Of a DNA stretch of 64,000 bases, positions 10,445-20,481 are shown in pieces. Origin of the DNA: Scleromitrula shiraiana (lineage: Eukaryota; Ascomycota; Leotiomycetes; Helotiales; Sclerotiniaceae); contig JABELC010000004.1 of assembly GCA_028455995.1 (NCBI GenBank), forward strand, positions 2,843,501-2,907,500, given 5' to 3'. The translations under genes were made by a program, and so were the position numbers. How positions within the stretch are numbered: position 1 is the stretch's first letter; each line of letters starts with the position of its first letter. Below the pieces are notes generated by a model. It worked only from the letters and a program-made list of their open reading frames with translations, was not told the DNA's origin and did no database searches.

Positions 10445-13013
10445 GTTGCATATCTAGGAAGAACTCTGGATATTGAATCCCACTTGGACGGATATTCGAT
10501 TACCTAGGTAGGTTATGATCGATTTTGGGGTAGAGTGAATGAATAAATGGATATGGCGAGATGAGATGACAACTCTCTGGTAGAGTGTAGGGTCTTTTGT
10601 TGCATATCTAAAAATACCCCGGATATGAATTCTTACCTGGGTGGGATATCCTATCCGGGTATCCTGCTTGGTGCGAGTTGGGAGATATCTTGAACCATTG
10701 GTTTTATCTCATGATCTAAGAATAAAGCTACTTATAGATAAAAACACTAAGAGACGATATGATGAGATGAGAGGTCTGAATTTGTTGCATATCTAGAAAA
10801 TACCCCGGGTATAGACTCCTATCCGGATACGATATCCTACGATTCCTACCCGGGTATTCTGGGTATTGATGGATAGTGAATAGAAGACATTGATGAACCA
10901 AACATCTTATAATATTAAGATATGAACATCAAGGGTAATAGATGAAATGAGACGAGATGAAAAATCTCCAACAAATCAAACCAAATTTATTGTATATCCA
11001 GAGAGACTCCATCGGAGGTGAATAAAACTCAACTTCTGAACACCAGGGGGCGGTCATTCTGGGTAGGAAGAATGAATGTATATAATGAGATGAGATGATA
11101 ATCCACTGACGAATCAACCTTGATTTGTTGCATGTCTAAGAAAATAGGTACCTGGATTTTTACTCTGGATATCCTGGATATTGTGGAATTTGGGTTCAGA
11201 ATTATTCACTCAACTTGTGATGGGTGAGGTGATATGAGTTTCAAAAAGAGGGGGTTTTGATATGATGTGATAGATAGATGGATCGAGAGATAAATGAGGT
11301 TTGAGATCGAGCCAAGTGCATTGTTATATAAAGAGAGTATTAGTGAAAATGTATATTGTTATTGTGGTAAGAAATGCTAAGTGGATAATTCATCCAAATT
11401 TAAGCTTAGTTGCATATCTGAGAATAGAAGACCGAAGCTGAGTCTTTTTTCTTGGTGGGGAAGAGAAGGGAAAAGGTTTGTTGCATATCTGAAATAGCAG
11501 ACCAGAACTAGGTCTTCTATTTAAACTTGTTGCATATCTGAAAACAGGAGTCCCAGACCTGATATTCTTTCTTGGACTCGGGTAGGAGAAAAGAAGGGAT
11601 TTGTTGCATATCGGGAGGTAAAGGGCAGGAGGTAAAAGGGCAGGAGATAAAGGACCTGGACTTGGCCTTTTATTATAGTACCAAAGGAAATAAAGATAGT
11701 TTTATTGCATGTCTAGAGGTAAAGATCTTGAGCCTAGTCCCCCTTTGTGGACCCAGATGAGGAAGATGGTCAGATTTGTTGCATATCTAGAGGCAAAGGC
11801 CATGGGTTCAACCCTTTATTCAAGTCTCAAAAGTAAGAAAATGTATTTTTGTTGCATATCTAGAGGTAAAGGTCCTGGGCTCAGTCCTTCGTCTTAGTGT
11901 CTAGAGGTAAAAGGGCAGTCTAGAGAAAAGGAAAGGATTTGTTGCATGTCTGAAGGTAAAGCCCAGGACTTGACTCTTTGTTTTAGTCCCTAAGAAAAGG
12001 AAAAGAAAGATAGTTTTGTTGCATGTCTAGATGTAAAAGGTCCTGAGTCTAGTTCTTTATCCTAAGACCTTGTCTACTACCTAGGACTACTATCCCACTT
12101 TTCTATATTGAGTAGAAAGAAGAACAGAACGGGACTTTCATATGTACAAGAAACTGGACTCGACCTATGATTATGAGAGGACAAAAACGAAGGAAAGCGA
12201 AGTCAAAGAAGATTTCTGCAGAAAATGTCGAGTATCTCGAGACCCCTTCGAGATATTGTTGCACGTTCAAAAATTGAAATTCGAGATTTATTGGGAGTAA
12301 TTTGTGCTTCCGCAAACTTCTGAGAAACTATCAAGTAGTTTGGGATCTCTTCGAGGTTTTGTTGCACGTCTATGAATCCTCGGTTTCATGATGTTCGAGA
12401 GTAGTTTGTGCTTCCGAGAATTTATCAAAATATTGAATATTTTGAGGACTTTTTTGCATACCTATAACTACAAGACACCTTCAAAAACCTAACCAACAGA
12501 TTTATCTGCAAGGCTCTTGTTGCATATCTGAGATTCCTGAAATTACGGCTGTTTTGGAGTTGTTTTTGCTTCGACGAATTGCTGAAAACCTCGAATATTC
12601 TTAAATCCTTGAGGCTATATTGCATATATCAAACAACAGGTGATCTTCAAAGAACCAGCCAGTAGATTATCTTTTAAGACTTTTGTTGCATATCTTAAAA
12701 AATTCGAGATACCTAGGAGTAGTTTGTGCTTCCACGAATTATCAGAACTTCGAATATTTTCAGGCCCTCGAGCTTTTGTTGCACGTGTAAAGCCACAAAT
12801 CATTCAAGATAACCAGCCAATAGATTAAGCTCTAGGGCTTTTGTTGCATATCTGAAAATTATCGAATTGGAACTGTTCAGGAATGATTTGTGTGTCCACG
12901 AATTATGAAGAAAATCTCAATTTTTTTTGTCGCACATCTGACTGAGTATCCAAATCGCTTGAGTGAAGGTCTTATATACAGGAGTTAATTCTAATTCTGA
13001 GATATGCAGCAAC
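10445..13013 (+). repeat. header-sharing mosaic repeat array (GTTGCATATCT)
   Basis: An 11-bp header GTTGCATATCT (variants GTTGCATGTCT, GTTGCACGTCT, ATTGCATGTCT) recurs in one orientation. Starts: 10445, 10599, 10784, 10989 (weak), 11127, 11409, 11480, 11529, 11603, 11704, 11778, 11851, 11941, 12018, 12258, 12361, 12463, 12519, 12619, 12685, 12778, 12843, 12929; one inverted variant ends at 13013. Most are preceded by a T run. Units fall into body types. W (10.4-11.2 kb, 140-205 bp) has TACCCCGGATATG and GGGTATCCTG with GAGATGAGATGA before the next header. Z (11.4-12.1 kb, ~50-100 bp) has GAGGTAAAGGTCCTGGGCTC. Y (~90-100 bp) has TAGTTTGTGCTTCCACGAATT. X (~55-65 bp) has AACCAGCCARTAGATTA. From 12.46 kb X and Y alternate. 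No open frame, terminal repeats or known transposon was seen. Confidence 0.85.
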
Positions 13014-13921
13014 TTGCGGGGGAGACAAAAACATAACATGATAGATTGATATTTCGGGCTACTGTAGAGGAGCGCAATGGAGTGTTTGTTTATGAGATAC
13101 AACCTTTAGAGCGAGATTATCGTTATAATGAGTATATTATATAATATATTGACCTCCACGCTTAAGGAGAAGAAATTTGAAAGTCCAAGAAGACTCGGTA
13201 GCCATTTGAGAAAAGGTAGAGACAATGACATCAAGGTCGAGAGCAAAACTGAGTAGGTCAAGACCAAAGAAAGAAATAGCTGTATATATGAACATGACTA
13301 TGGGAGACAAATACAATAGAGGAGCTGCACTAGGAGTATACTGCAAGTACTTCTTAGAGTGAACGTGTATATTATGTGTTTAGTTTCGATCCATACTATC
13401 TGATAGAACAGAAATCTCAGGAATCGACTTCGAAACTAGTGTTATTGGGAAGTCCAGGTAATAAATCCATAACCATGATCAAAGTAGCAGCCAAAACAAG
13501 ATCGAGTAATGCAGTGGGGGATACCAGTTAGGCCTGTTGTGTATCTTCGGATCGAGGTCTGCCACTAGTGATTGCAGTATATTGGAGGTGTCTTATAAGC
13601 AGATGAGTTTGCAAGGAACTGCCTTGTATTAACGATTAGGAATATTCCAAGAAGGAAACGAGGGAGAAAGGAGAAGTGGACGGAATACTTGATAATAGAA
13701 GAACTGCATTTTATTTAATTTTGATCCGATTCATATACATACCTAGGATGCAAGCAATCACTAAACCTCTCTAATTACCCAGAACCATCCCCTCAGTTTT
13801 GAACCTAACCCCCCCCCCCCCATATCATAGAAATACATGATAATTCCCACCCATATATTCCCAAACCAAGAAAACTCCAGAATAAACCCAAGAATCAAAC
13901 CGAAACTCGTCATCCACTCAA
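13014..13921. other. intergenic, no gene seen
   Basis: Sequence between the repeat array and the next gene. No supportable coding sequence. A C13 run lies at about 13809-13821. The last ~200 bp likely include the 3' untranslated region of the reverse-strand dehydrogenase. Confidence 0.5.
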
Positions 13922-15031
13922 TCATGCACTCCTCCCCAAAGCTCTGTCCCAAACCGACAATGTACTCTCCAAAACCTTAATTCCCGCTCCCTCCTTTCTA
14001 TGTTCCGGCAAAACCTTTCCATCTGGAGCACTCTCATCACTTGGGCCTAATCTATAAACACCATTGCCCTTCCCGTCCTCATTGACCACCGAACTCTTGG
14101 CCACCTCGACCCCATTTGGTAGTTCAACTCCCGCTTCACCACCAACTCTAGCAGCAGGAAATCTCGCGCTAGTCGCTAGGAATAATCCTCTCTCCCCGGC
14201 CTCATCCAAAGAAGTAGAAAATAGATTAATAATCGGAACAACCAACCATCTCAACCCTTGAGCTGGAATAGTCCAAATCCCCGATGCGGTCGATAGTAAA
14301 CGATCTATCACACCCGTGTTTACGAAACCAGGGTACTTGTGGATGAACGAGACATCCGGGTGACTTTTGGCTAGTTCTTCGAAAGCTAGTGTTGTTTGAG
14401 TGGTTCCGTTACCGGCGGCCTTAAGGAAAGTGAAATTCTGTTTTACCTCGAGATCATTGAGGTCAAGGGGGCTTTCTTGACCACCAGCTAGAATTGAGAT
14501 GATACGTGGGGTGGGAGCTTGTTGGAGGAGGGGAAGGAGATTATATGATAGGCGGAGACGGGAATAGTAGCGGAGAGCGTGGGGAATATCAATTCCTTCG
14601 GTAGAATCTGGAGGAGAACGTTAGATTATACATATATAACAATAGCGTAGTGGGTGTGTTTTTGAAAACTTACCAAGTCTTCCTCCAAATGATAGATATC
14701 CCATGCTTGTCATTACAAAGTCGACTTTCTTCTCTTTACTTTTGATTTCATCGCAAACTTTTTCCACATTTTTGATAAGGGAAATTTCCGTTTCGATGAA
14801 GTTTAGTTTGGCTGAAGGATTAAAGGATCTGAGTTCATCAAGAAGTGGTGTTGCGGCTCTTTTGGATCGTCCAATGATATATGCGGTAGGGGAATTGGCA
14901 TTCTTGACAAATGCTTTTAGAGTTCCCATTCCTATCCCAGATGTTGCGCCAGCAAATACCCCGACTATGCCTGACGGACTGGTCTTCTTGAATGTGGCAT
15001 TGGAGGCTCGAACGGCTTTGATTGATACCAT
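13922..15031 (-). CDS. short-chain dehydrogenase/reductase (SDR)
   Basis: NAD(P)-binding Rossmann-fold protein of the SDR superfamily; substrate unknown. Two exons: 15031-14674 and 14607-13922, with a 66-nt intron (14673-14608; GTAAGT donor, CTAAC branch, CCAG acceptor); 347 residues. The dinucleotide-binding motif GATSGIG is at about residues 28-34, followed by AYIIGRSKR (residues typical of NADP preference) and VDFVMTSMGYLSF, in the place of the usual NNAG strand. Later comes HKYPGFVNTG, the loop after the catalytic region. I did not find a clean YxxxK, which is common in this fungal subfamily annotated simply as oxidoreductase. The start ATG is the first in frame and is followed by a short N-terminal extension. 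It is divergent from Isa2, about 700 bp apart. Confidence 0.88.
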
Positions 15032-15734
15032 ATTTGCACTTGCTTGGTTGATGGATTCTTGGGTTTTATAGTGTTTTGGTATTTTGAGATTGACAGGTGA
15101 TTTTGAAAAAAATTAAAAATTGAGATTGATTGATATATGATGATATGAACTGAATTGAATATGAGACCTACATTTTGAAAGGGATTTCATCTAATATTTA
15201 TAGATAAATTCGATGGACAAATAAATCGTTTTCAACTTGATATCAAAACTATTTCGCGCGTGCGGCTCGGATTCATGAGAGCTAAAAGGAATCCGAGGCA
15301 CTGACCTCATGCCTTGGATGCGGCTGCTTACGTGCTTGGTAATATTTTGATAAAGAGACCAGGATTGTGGAACATGTCGGAATTAATGTATCTTTGTCAT
15401 AGAGAAATATAGAAATTCGATATCCTTATATCCATGGACATATTTGCAAATGAATGACTCTCTCCAACTGACAGAGATTATACTCTGATGAGCCACGGAT
15501 TTAGCATGGAATATCTTTTTGTCAAAAATGTCATGAAAACATGTTTGAAGAGAAAATACTCCGTACGATCCTTACAATTTCAATTGAATAGCTTCCCCAT
15601 AATATAGTTCTGCCCCTACTCACCGCTTTTGATATGTAATTTCTATTACATCCCATATGGTGATCCCTCTACTTTCTCTACAACCATTCATCAACTTTCA
15701 AGACAAGATTATTCATAATCAACAATATTTGATG
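15032..15734. other. divergent intergenic region, SDR / Isa2
   Basis: About 700 bp between two oppositely transcribed genes, so it should hold both promoters. No ORF, RNA gene or repeat was recognised. The in-frame ATG at 15657, 78 bp upstream of the chosen Isa2 start, would add a hydrophobic stretch that does not look like a presequence. Confidence 0.5.
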
Positions 15735-16671
15735 ATGGCGACTCGATCTCTAACTCGAAGCTGCGTTCAGCTATCTTCCTCATTACCCACATCTACCAGC
15801 CAACGATTTCTCACAACCGCCACTTCAATTCGATCATTCCACTTTACTTCCACCCCGCTTCCTGTTCCTGAATTCCTTGCCCCGCGTCTACACTCTTCTA
15901 CCAACCCAAGTTCAAGAGGTTTTCATAGCTTCAAGCCCCTAAACATTCGTTCCAAATCATCTTCTAGGCAATTCTCAACCACGGGAAGAGCAAGGGCTAC
16001 GATAACTGCATTTAATCCACAAAAGAATGACGATGGATCAGAACAAAAGATTGAGATTACTGCTCGAGCCGCACAGGTACTTCCTTCTTCCCTTTTATTC
16101 TCTCTACTGTTTCTTTTCCTTTCTTATCACCAAATTACATTATAACGAACATATTCTAATCCTGAACCTCCAGCGTTTACAACAACTCCGCGCAAAAGAA
16201 AATAACCCCAATCTCGCTCTGCGAGTCGAAGTACAATCAGGCGGATGCCATGGATTCCAATACATGATGTCTCTATGCGACGTCCCATCCAATATCTCTC
16301 GCGATATATTTAACCCCTCCACCTCCTCCGCAACTCCAGATACATCTCCCAATCAAATTCAAGAAGAATCCTCACCTGCCCTTAACACCTCATCTTCCGA
16401 TCCCAACGCCATGCCATCTTCTACCTCATCCCCATCCTCATCGGTAACATCCACAAACGCAATGGATCTCCGCGAAGATGACATAGTATTCAACTACGTA
16501 GACGAACAATCCCAAGCAGCAGTCGTCATGGACGTTTTCAGTCTCGATGCTTTAAAGGGAAGCAAGATTGATTACGAGGTAAAGTTAATTGGGGCCGAGT
16601 TTAAGATTGTGGATAATCCGGCTGCGACGAGTAGCTGTGGATGTGGAACTAGTTTTGATATTAAATTCTAG
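15735..16671 (+). CDS. isa2: mitochondrial iron-sulfur assembly protein Isa2 (HesB/IscA family)
   Basis: A-type scaffold/carrier that works with Isa1 in making mitochondrial [4Fe-4S] proteins. Exons 15735-16076 and 16174-16671, with a 97-nt intron; 279 residues. The first ~100 residues are Ser/Arg/Thr-rich with few acids (MATRSLTRSCVQ...), as expected of a mitochondrial presequence. The A-type fold follows: KIEITARAAQ / RLQQLR, then the first conserved Cys in SGGCHGFQY (about residue 139) and the Cys pair in SSCGCGTSFDI at the C-terminus, so all three ligand cysteines are present. Between them is a Ser/Thr/Pro-rich insert of about 55 residues, common in fungal Isa2 but absent from bacterial IscA. 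The adjacent ATG at 15732 is an equal start candidate. Confidence 0.93.
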
Positions 16672-17333
16672 GATAGACAGAGGGCTATGAGGGATTGTAC
16701 GATATCACAGGATTTGATGAGGTGGATGGGTTGGGAGAGGAGACGAAGCGGTACACCACTTAGTATATGGTATATGATATTACGCGGACGGAATGCCCGG
16801 CTGCTATGTTACGATGCGATACACTTTTAGGCGTTGGATATATATAATCACAGTGTTACTTGATATGATGCTCTTGTGGCAGGATTGTCACAAAAAGAAC
16901 GTTATTAGAATAAATATATAGAAGCAGAGAAACCATGAACATACAAAACATCTCTGACTAGAACAAATATGGTATCGATACTATTCACCTCAAGTAGAAA
17001 GTCTACTAGAGGCCTTCTTGAGTTCTGAAGCTGATGCCCATCTAGTCAGATTGTCACGGGTAATAGACTATAGCTTGTGTGTCCTGGCTTGAAAGAATAG
17101 AAAGTGTTTACATTACTGTTGCTAGTATCAAGATAATAATGTCAGAAGGAGGGAACGGTCAAGGAAAAAACATCTCACAAACATGAGGGCAAGAGGAAGG
17201 GAACAAGTCACAGTGGTTATGCAGGGTATCTTAATATTATCATGTTATGAAAGTGTATCATTTTCTTTTTGGTGCTTGTACGCCATCCATCCTATAAACG
17301 TAAAGCCCATTACCATCCCATCCAATCAATAGC
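16672..17333. other. convergent intergenic region, Isa2 / L7
   Basis: About 660 bp between two gene ends. It probably contains two 3' untranslated regions. No gene or clear repeat was seen. Confidence 0.5.
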
Positions 17334-18825
17334 TTAGTTCATTTGTCTGACCAAAGCGTTGATCTTGTCCTCACGGTTTCCTTGGTCACCACCCAATACG
17401 TAGTGGTTGAATTTACGGGCACGGAAACCACCGGTTGGGTTGGAGAGCTTGAATGGCCAGAGGAAGTTGGAGGCTTGCTTGAAGTTGGGTCCGACGGTGT
17501 AGATCTCGTGGATCAAATCCTCCATACAGACGATACCGTATTTGCCGAGGCTGGCCTCGATGATAGAGTTGTCGGTAAGAGCAATGCGTTGCTTGTCGAC
17601 CTTTCCGTATCCACGCTTGTAGACGAGCTCGCGGACGGTCTTGAGGTTTGGGTAACCGTAGGCGATCCATGGCTCAACGACCTTAAGCATCTCAAGGGTA
17701 GCCTTGGTCATGCGGACGAAGACACCGTTGTTGATTTGAAGGAGACGGAGAAGTTGGAGGATCTTGCGGGGCTTTGGTGCAATCTTGTTGATACCCTTGA
17801 TACGGACAACGAATACCAACTTGGGCTCAGCTGGGATGTAGAAAGAACCCTCTTGCTTGGCCAAACGATCAAGGCGGATCTTCTCGCGCTCTTCATCGCG
17901 GTACTCCTTGACGTACTTCTCGGCACGCTTGAAGATAATACCACGCTTCTCCTTTCTAGCCTGTACGACGACACAAATTAGCAACCAGGTCAAATCAACT
18001 ATAGAACGACGATGCAATTGTGTTGTAACTTTGTCAGACCCGAAAGATGGTTAATTCGACAACATCGACTGTAGAGTCTAGTCCAAATTATGGTTGTTAT
18101 GCATCATGTAGAGTTTTCCAACATCAATTGACAAAGTCAAAGAAAAATAACGTACCTTCTTGGCCTTCTCGATCTCAGCAGATCGTGCCTCTCTCTCCTT
18201 CTCCTGGCTCTTGCGCTTCTTCAAGAGAGTCTCTGGGATGAGGACTTGGTCCGCGGCTGGGGTGCTTCTAGAATGTATATTAGTCTTGTGTCCCGCATAC
18301 ATGTGTATGGAGAAGAGTGCCGAGTGGGAATTGCAGCTATAGCGCAGCATTCTCGCAAAAGGCAGACTCGACTTTAATAATTTTGATCGGAGAAAACTTT
18401 TATTGAACACACCAATCCCTCTTCCCACGAAGGTAGGATGATGGCACAATTCACATCATTCTCAACCGACAAAACCTCGGACATAGTCCAAGAAAAAATG
18501 CATCGCACATATTCAATGTATTCATAAGCATCCGAGGATGAGAATTACTGCATTGATGTGCGGCAATGATTTTAGAAGAGAAGATTTTCATCTTCAACCT
18601 CAAAACCCCGTACTACATCTCTCGCAGCGCAAGTCTTGAGACCTGAATCAACGAGGGAGTAGCTCAGGAAAGATCGAGCTGGTTACCATATTGTCAATGG
18701 AGTTTCAAAGCTTCATATTGACAATAAAAGTTTCCAGCTTTCAGAGGAACGCGACTATATCTGAATTCATCACAATCGATCAACTCCTCAAAAGAGCTTG
18801 GAGAAATTGCTTACGTGGCAGGCAT
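17334..18825 (-). CDS. rpl7: 60S ribosomal protein L7 (uL30)
   Basis: Cytosolic large-subunit ribosomal protein. Three exons: an 11-nt first exon 18825-18815 (ATG CCT GCC AC), exon 2 18267-18156, exon 3 17960-17334; 249 residues, the usual family length. Reading begins MPATSTPAADQVLIPETLLKKRK. Landmarks are KRGIIFKRAEKYVKEYR, FVVRIKGINKIAPKPRK, LQINNGVFVRMTKAT and KFNHYVLGGDQGNRE near the end. Intron 1 is long (547 nt, 18814-18268), a common feature of ribosomal protein genes. Intron 2 (195 nt, 18155-17961) hosts a C/D snoRNA, described separately. It is divergent from the Ats1-like gene. A long antisense open frame over exon 3 is a shadow. Confidence 0.97.
18027..18115 (-). ncRNA. C/D-box snoRNA in intron 2 of rpl7 (snR39/snR59/snR39b-type)
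   Basis: On the reverse strand, intron 2 contains a box C-like ATGATGC (18107-18101; consensus RTGATGA) and a box D CTGA (18037-18034). Immediately upstream of box D lie 14 nt whose plus-strand reading, ACCCGAAAGATGGT (18038-18051), equals a conserved stretch of 25S rRNA, so the RNA could pair with it perfectly. By the D+5 rule the paired base is the G of CCCG, the site I recall as Gm805 in yeast (snR39b), two bases from Am807 (snR39/snR59, which sit in yeast RPL7 introns). A short AACT/AGTT terminal stem can form outside the boxes. RNA ends are estimates. The rRNA match is from memory, but the motif geometry is plain in the sequence. Confidence 0.85.
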
Positions 18826-19185
18826 GTTGGCGGATTGTCGATTTCGAGGTCGTTGTCGTAGTCGAAAGGAAGTCAACTGAAAAGAAGGGAAAAAGTTCTC
18901 GCACAAAAGTGTGAAAAATTATCTAGGGTTTTCGCTTACAGAAGCTAGTGCGAGCTAGTCTCCAGGAAGATTAGCTTTCGAAGCTAGCCCAGAATGCTGC
19001 ATATCCCTGCTGATATCATGTGATCTCCATGGAATTTTGACTCTAAATGTCCTGAATCCCATTTGGTTTTTGGATTAGTTTATCCTAGGCAAATATCTGT
19101 TGCAGCCATTGTTAAGTAAAGTTTCTAGCATTTTTACGACTCTTTTATATCTTAGAATTATCGTAAACACGGCTAGCCTTGGATA
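18826..19185. other. divergent intergenic region, rpl7 / Ats1-like
   Basis: 360 bp shared upstream region of a ribosomal protein gene and an RCC1-like gene. It includes AGAAGCTAGTGCGAGCTAGTC and TTAGCTTTCGAAGCTAGCC, several copies of a GCTAG core, which may be a regulatory motif. No known site can be assigned. Confidence 0.4.
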
Positions 19186-20274
19186 ATGCCTACAATTTAT
19201 GCCATAGGCTCGAATGGATCTGGTCAACTTGGAATAGGACACAAAGAAGATGTATCAGTACCCAAACCAGTTATGTTCAATGGAGATGCTCCGAGTAGTG
19301 TCAAACAAATTAAAGCTGGAGGCAATCACACCCTCGTGTTATCAACAGAGGGTGCCATTTACTGCACGGGAGACTCGTCTTATGGAGCTTGTGGACTCAC
19401 TCCAGCAACAAAGTCTATTGATACCGAGTTTAGAGCCGTGAAACTCTCTGACGATTCTTCCACGGATGTTCCACTTGTGGTGTTTTGTGCTGCAACTTGG
19501 GAAGCTTCCATTATTGTGCAACAAGACGAGAATGGCCACGCAACGAGGGTATCTAGTTTTGGAACGGGAAATAAAGGGGAGCTAGGACTTGGGGAGCTTT
19601 TATTCAGATCCTCAAAACCTCAACTGATTGAGAACTTTCCACCTCCCGGCTTGGAGGTTGTTGACCTCGCTGCATCTGTCAGTCATGTGGTAGCGGTACT
19701 GAGTAACGGTGATGTATATGGTTGGGGAAGTGGTCGAAAGGGGCAATTAGGTCAGCCAAATGGCATAATATATTCTCCTCGAAAAATAGAAAGTCTCGAT
19801 TTCAAAGTCATTCGAGCTGTTTGTGGACGAGAGTTTACGTATCTTTTGGGAGAGTCCGGAAGTGGGAAGCATGCAATTATAGGCTCTGACAAATGGAACA
19901 TCAAATCTTCAGCGCCAGAGAAAACGTCTGCCTGGAAGGATGTCGGAGCTACATGGGGAAGTGTTTTACTACTACAAGATGATGGGAACATCATATCGTG
20001 GGGAAGGGATGATCACGGTCAATTATCTCCTCTCCAATTACCATCACTATCACAAATCGCCATCGGTAGTGAACACGGCCTAGCACTCACTGCCGAGGGA
20101 GATGTTTGCGCTTGGGGCTGGGGTGAACACGGAAATTGCGGACCAAGTACTACAAATGGAGATGTAAAGGGTAAATGGAATGTGATTGCCTCCTCCAAAT
20201 ACCTTCCTTCAGAAGCTAAGATTACTTATATTGGTGCTGGATGTGCTACCAGCTGGATATGCCTGAGCTCGTGA
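19186..20274 (+). CDS. RCC1-repeat protein, Ats1-like
   Basis: Single-exon, 362-residue beta-propeller protein of the RCC1 superfamily. RCC1 repeats are visible as MPTIYAIGSNGSGQLGIG (start), AIYCTGDSSYGACG, VSSFGTGNKGELGLGE, VYGWGSGRKGQLGQ, IISWGRDDHGQLS and VCAWGWGEHGNCGP. Length and the small repeat number fit the fungal Ats1 type (yeast Ats1 is linked to microtubule function and to the diphthamide/tRNA wobble-uridine pathway through Kti11) better than the nuclear Ran exchange factor RCC1, which is longer. The exact role is inference. It is convergent with rad9, with only ~207 bp between the stops. Confidence 0.85.
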   Translation: MPTIYAIGSNGSGQLGIGHKEDVSVPKPVMFNGDAPSSVKQIKAGGNHTLVLSTEGAIYCTGDSSYGACGLTPATKSIDTEFRAVKLSDDSSTDVPLVVFCAATWEASIIVQQDENGHATRVSSFGTGNKGELGLGELLFRSSKPQLIENFPPPGLEVVDLAASVSHVVAVLSNGDVYGWGSGRKGQLGQPNGIIYSPRKIESLDFKVIRAVCGREFTYLLGESGSGKHAIIGSDKWNIKSSAPEKTSAWKDVGATWGSVLLLQDDGNIISWGRDDHGQLSPLQLPSLSQIAIGSEHGLALTAEGDVCAWGWGEHGNCGPSTTNGDVKGKWNVIASSKYLPSEAKITYIGAGCATSWICLSS

Positions 20275-20481
20275 CGGCTCCGTCGCAAACGATACCCGAG
20301 GTTATATTACCCGCCTTCATATACTTTTTGCAAGCTGCATCTCCTGTTTCGATTAAACCGGCCAATCTATCTTCATGGCAAGGTATTGTATCCCGATAGC
20401 TTGATGTCTTTGTTTAGGGAGCAATCGTATCATTACGGCAGTAAGCCCTTGTTGTTGTTTCACCTCAGCCTCATCTAAAGC

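Noticed and set aside
10445..13013. Possible CRISPR-like array (regular short repeat with variable spacers)
   Set aside because: The genome is eukaryotic, the repeat is only ~11 bp and degenerate, spacers vary from ~40 to ~270 bp and resemble each other within classes, and no Cas-like gene is present.
17343..17981. 212-residue plus-strand frame over rpl7
   Set aside because: Exact antisense shadow of exon 3 of L7; codon bias of the highly expressed gene keeps the opposite frame open.
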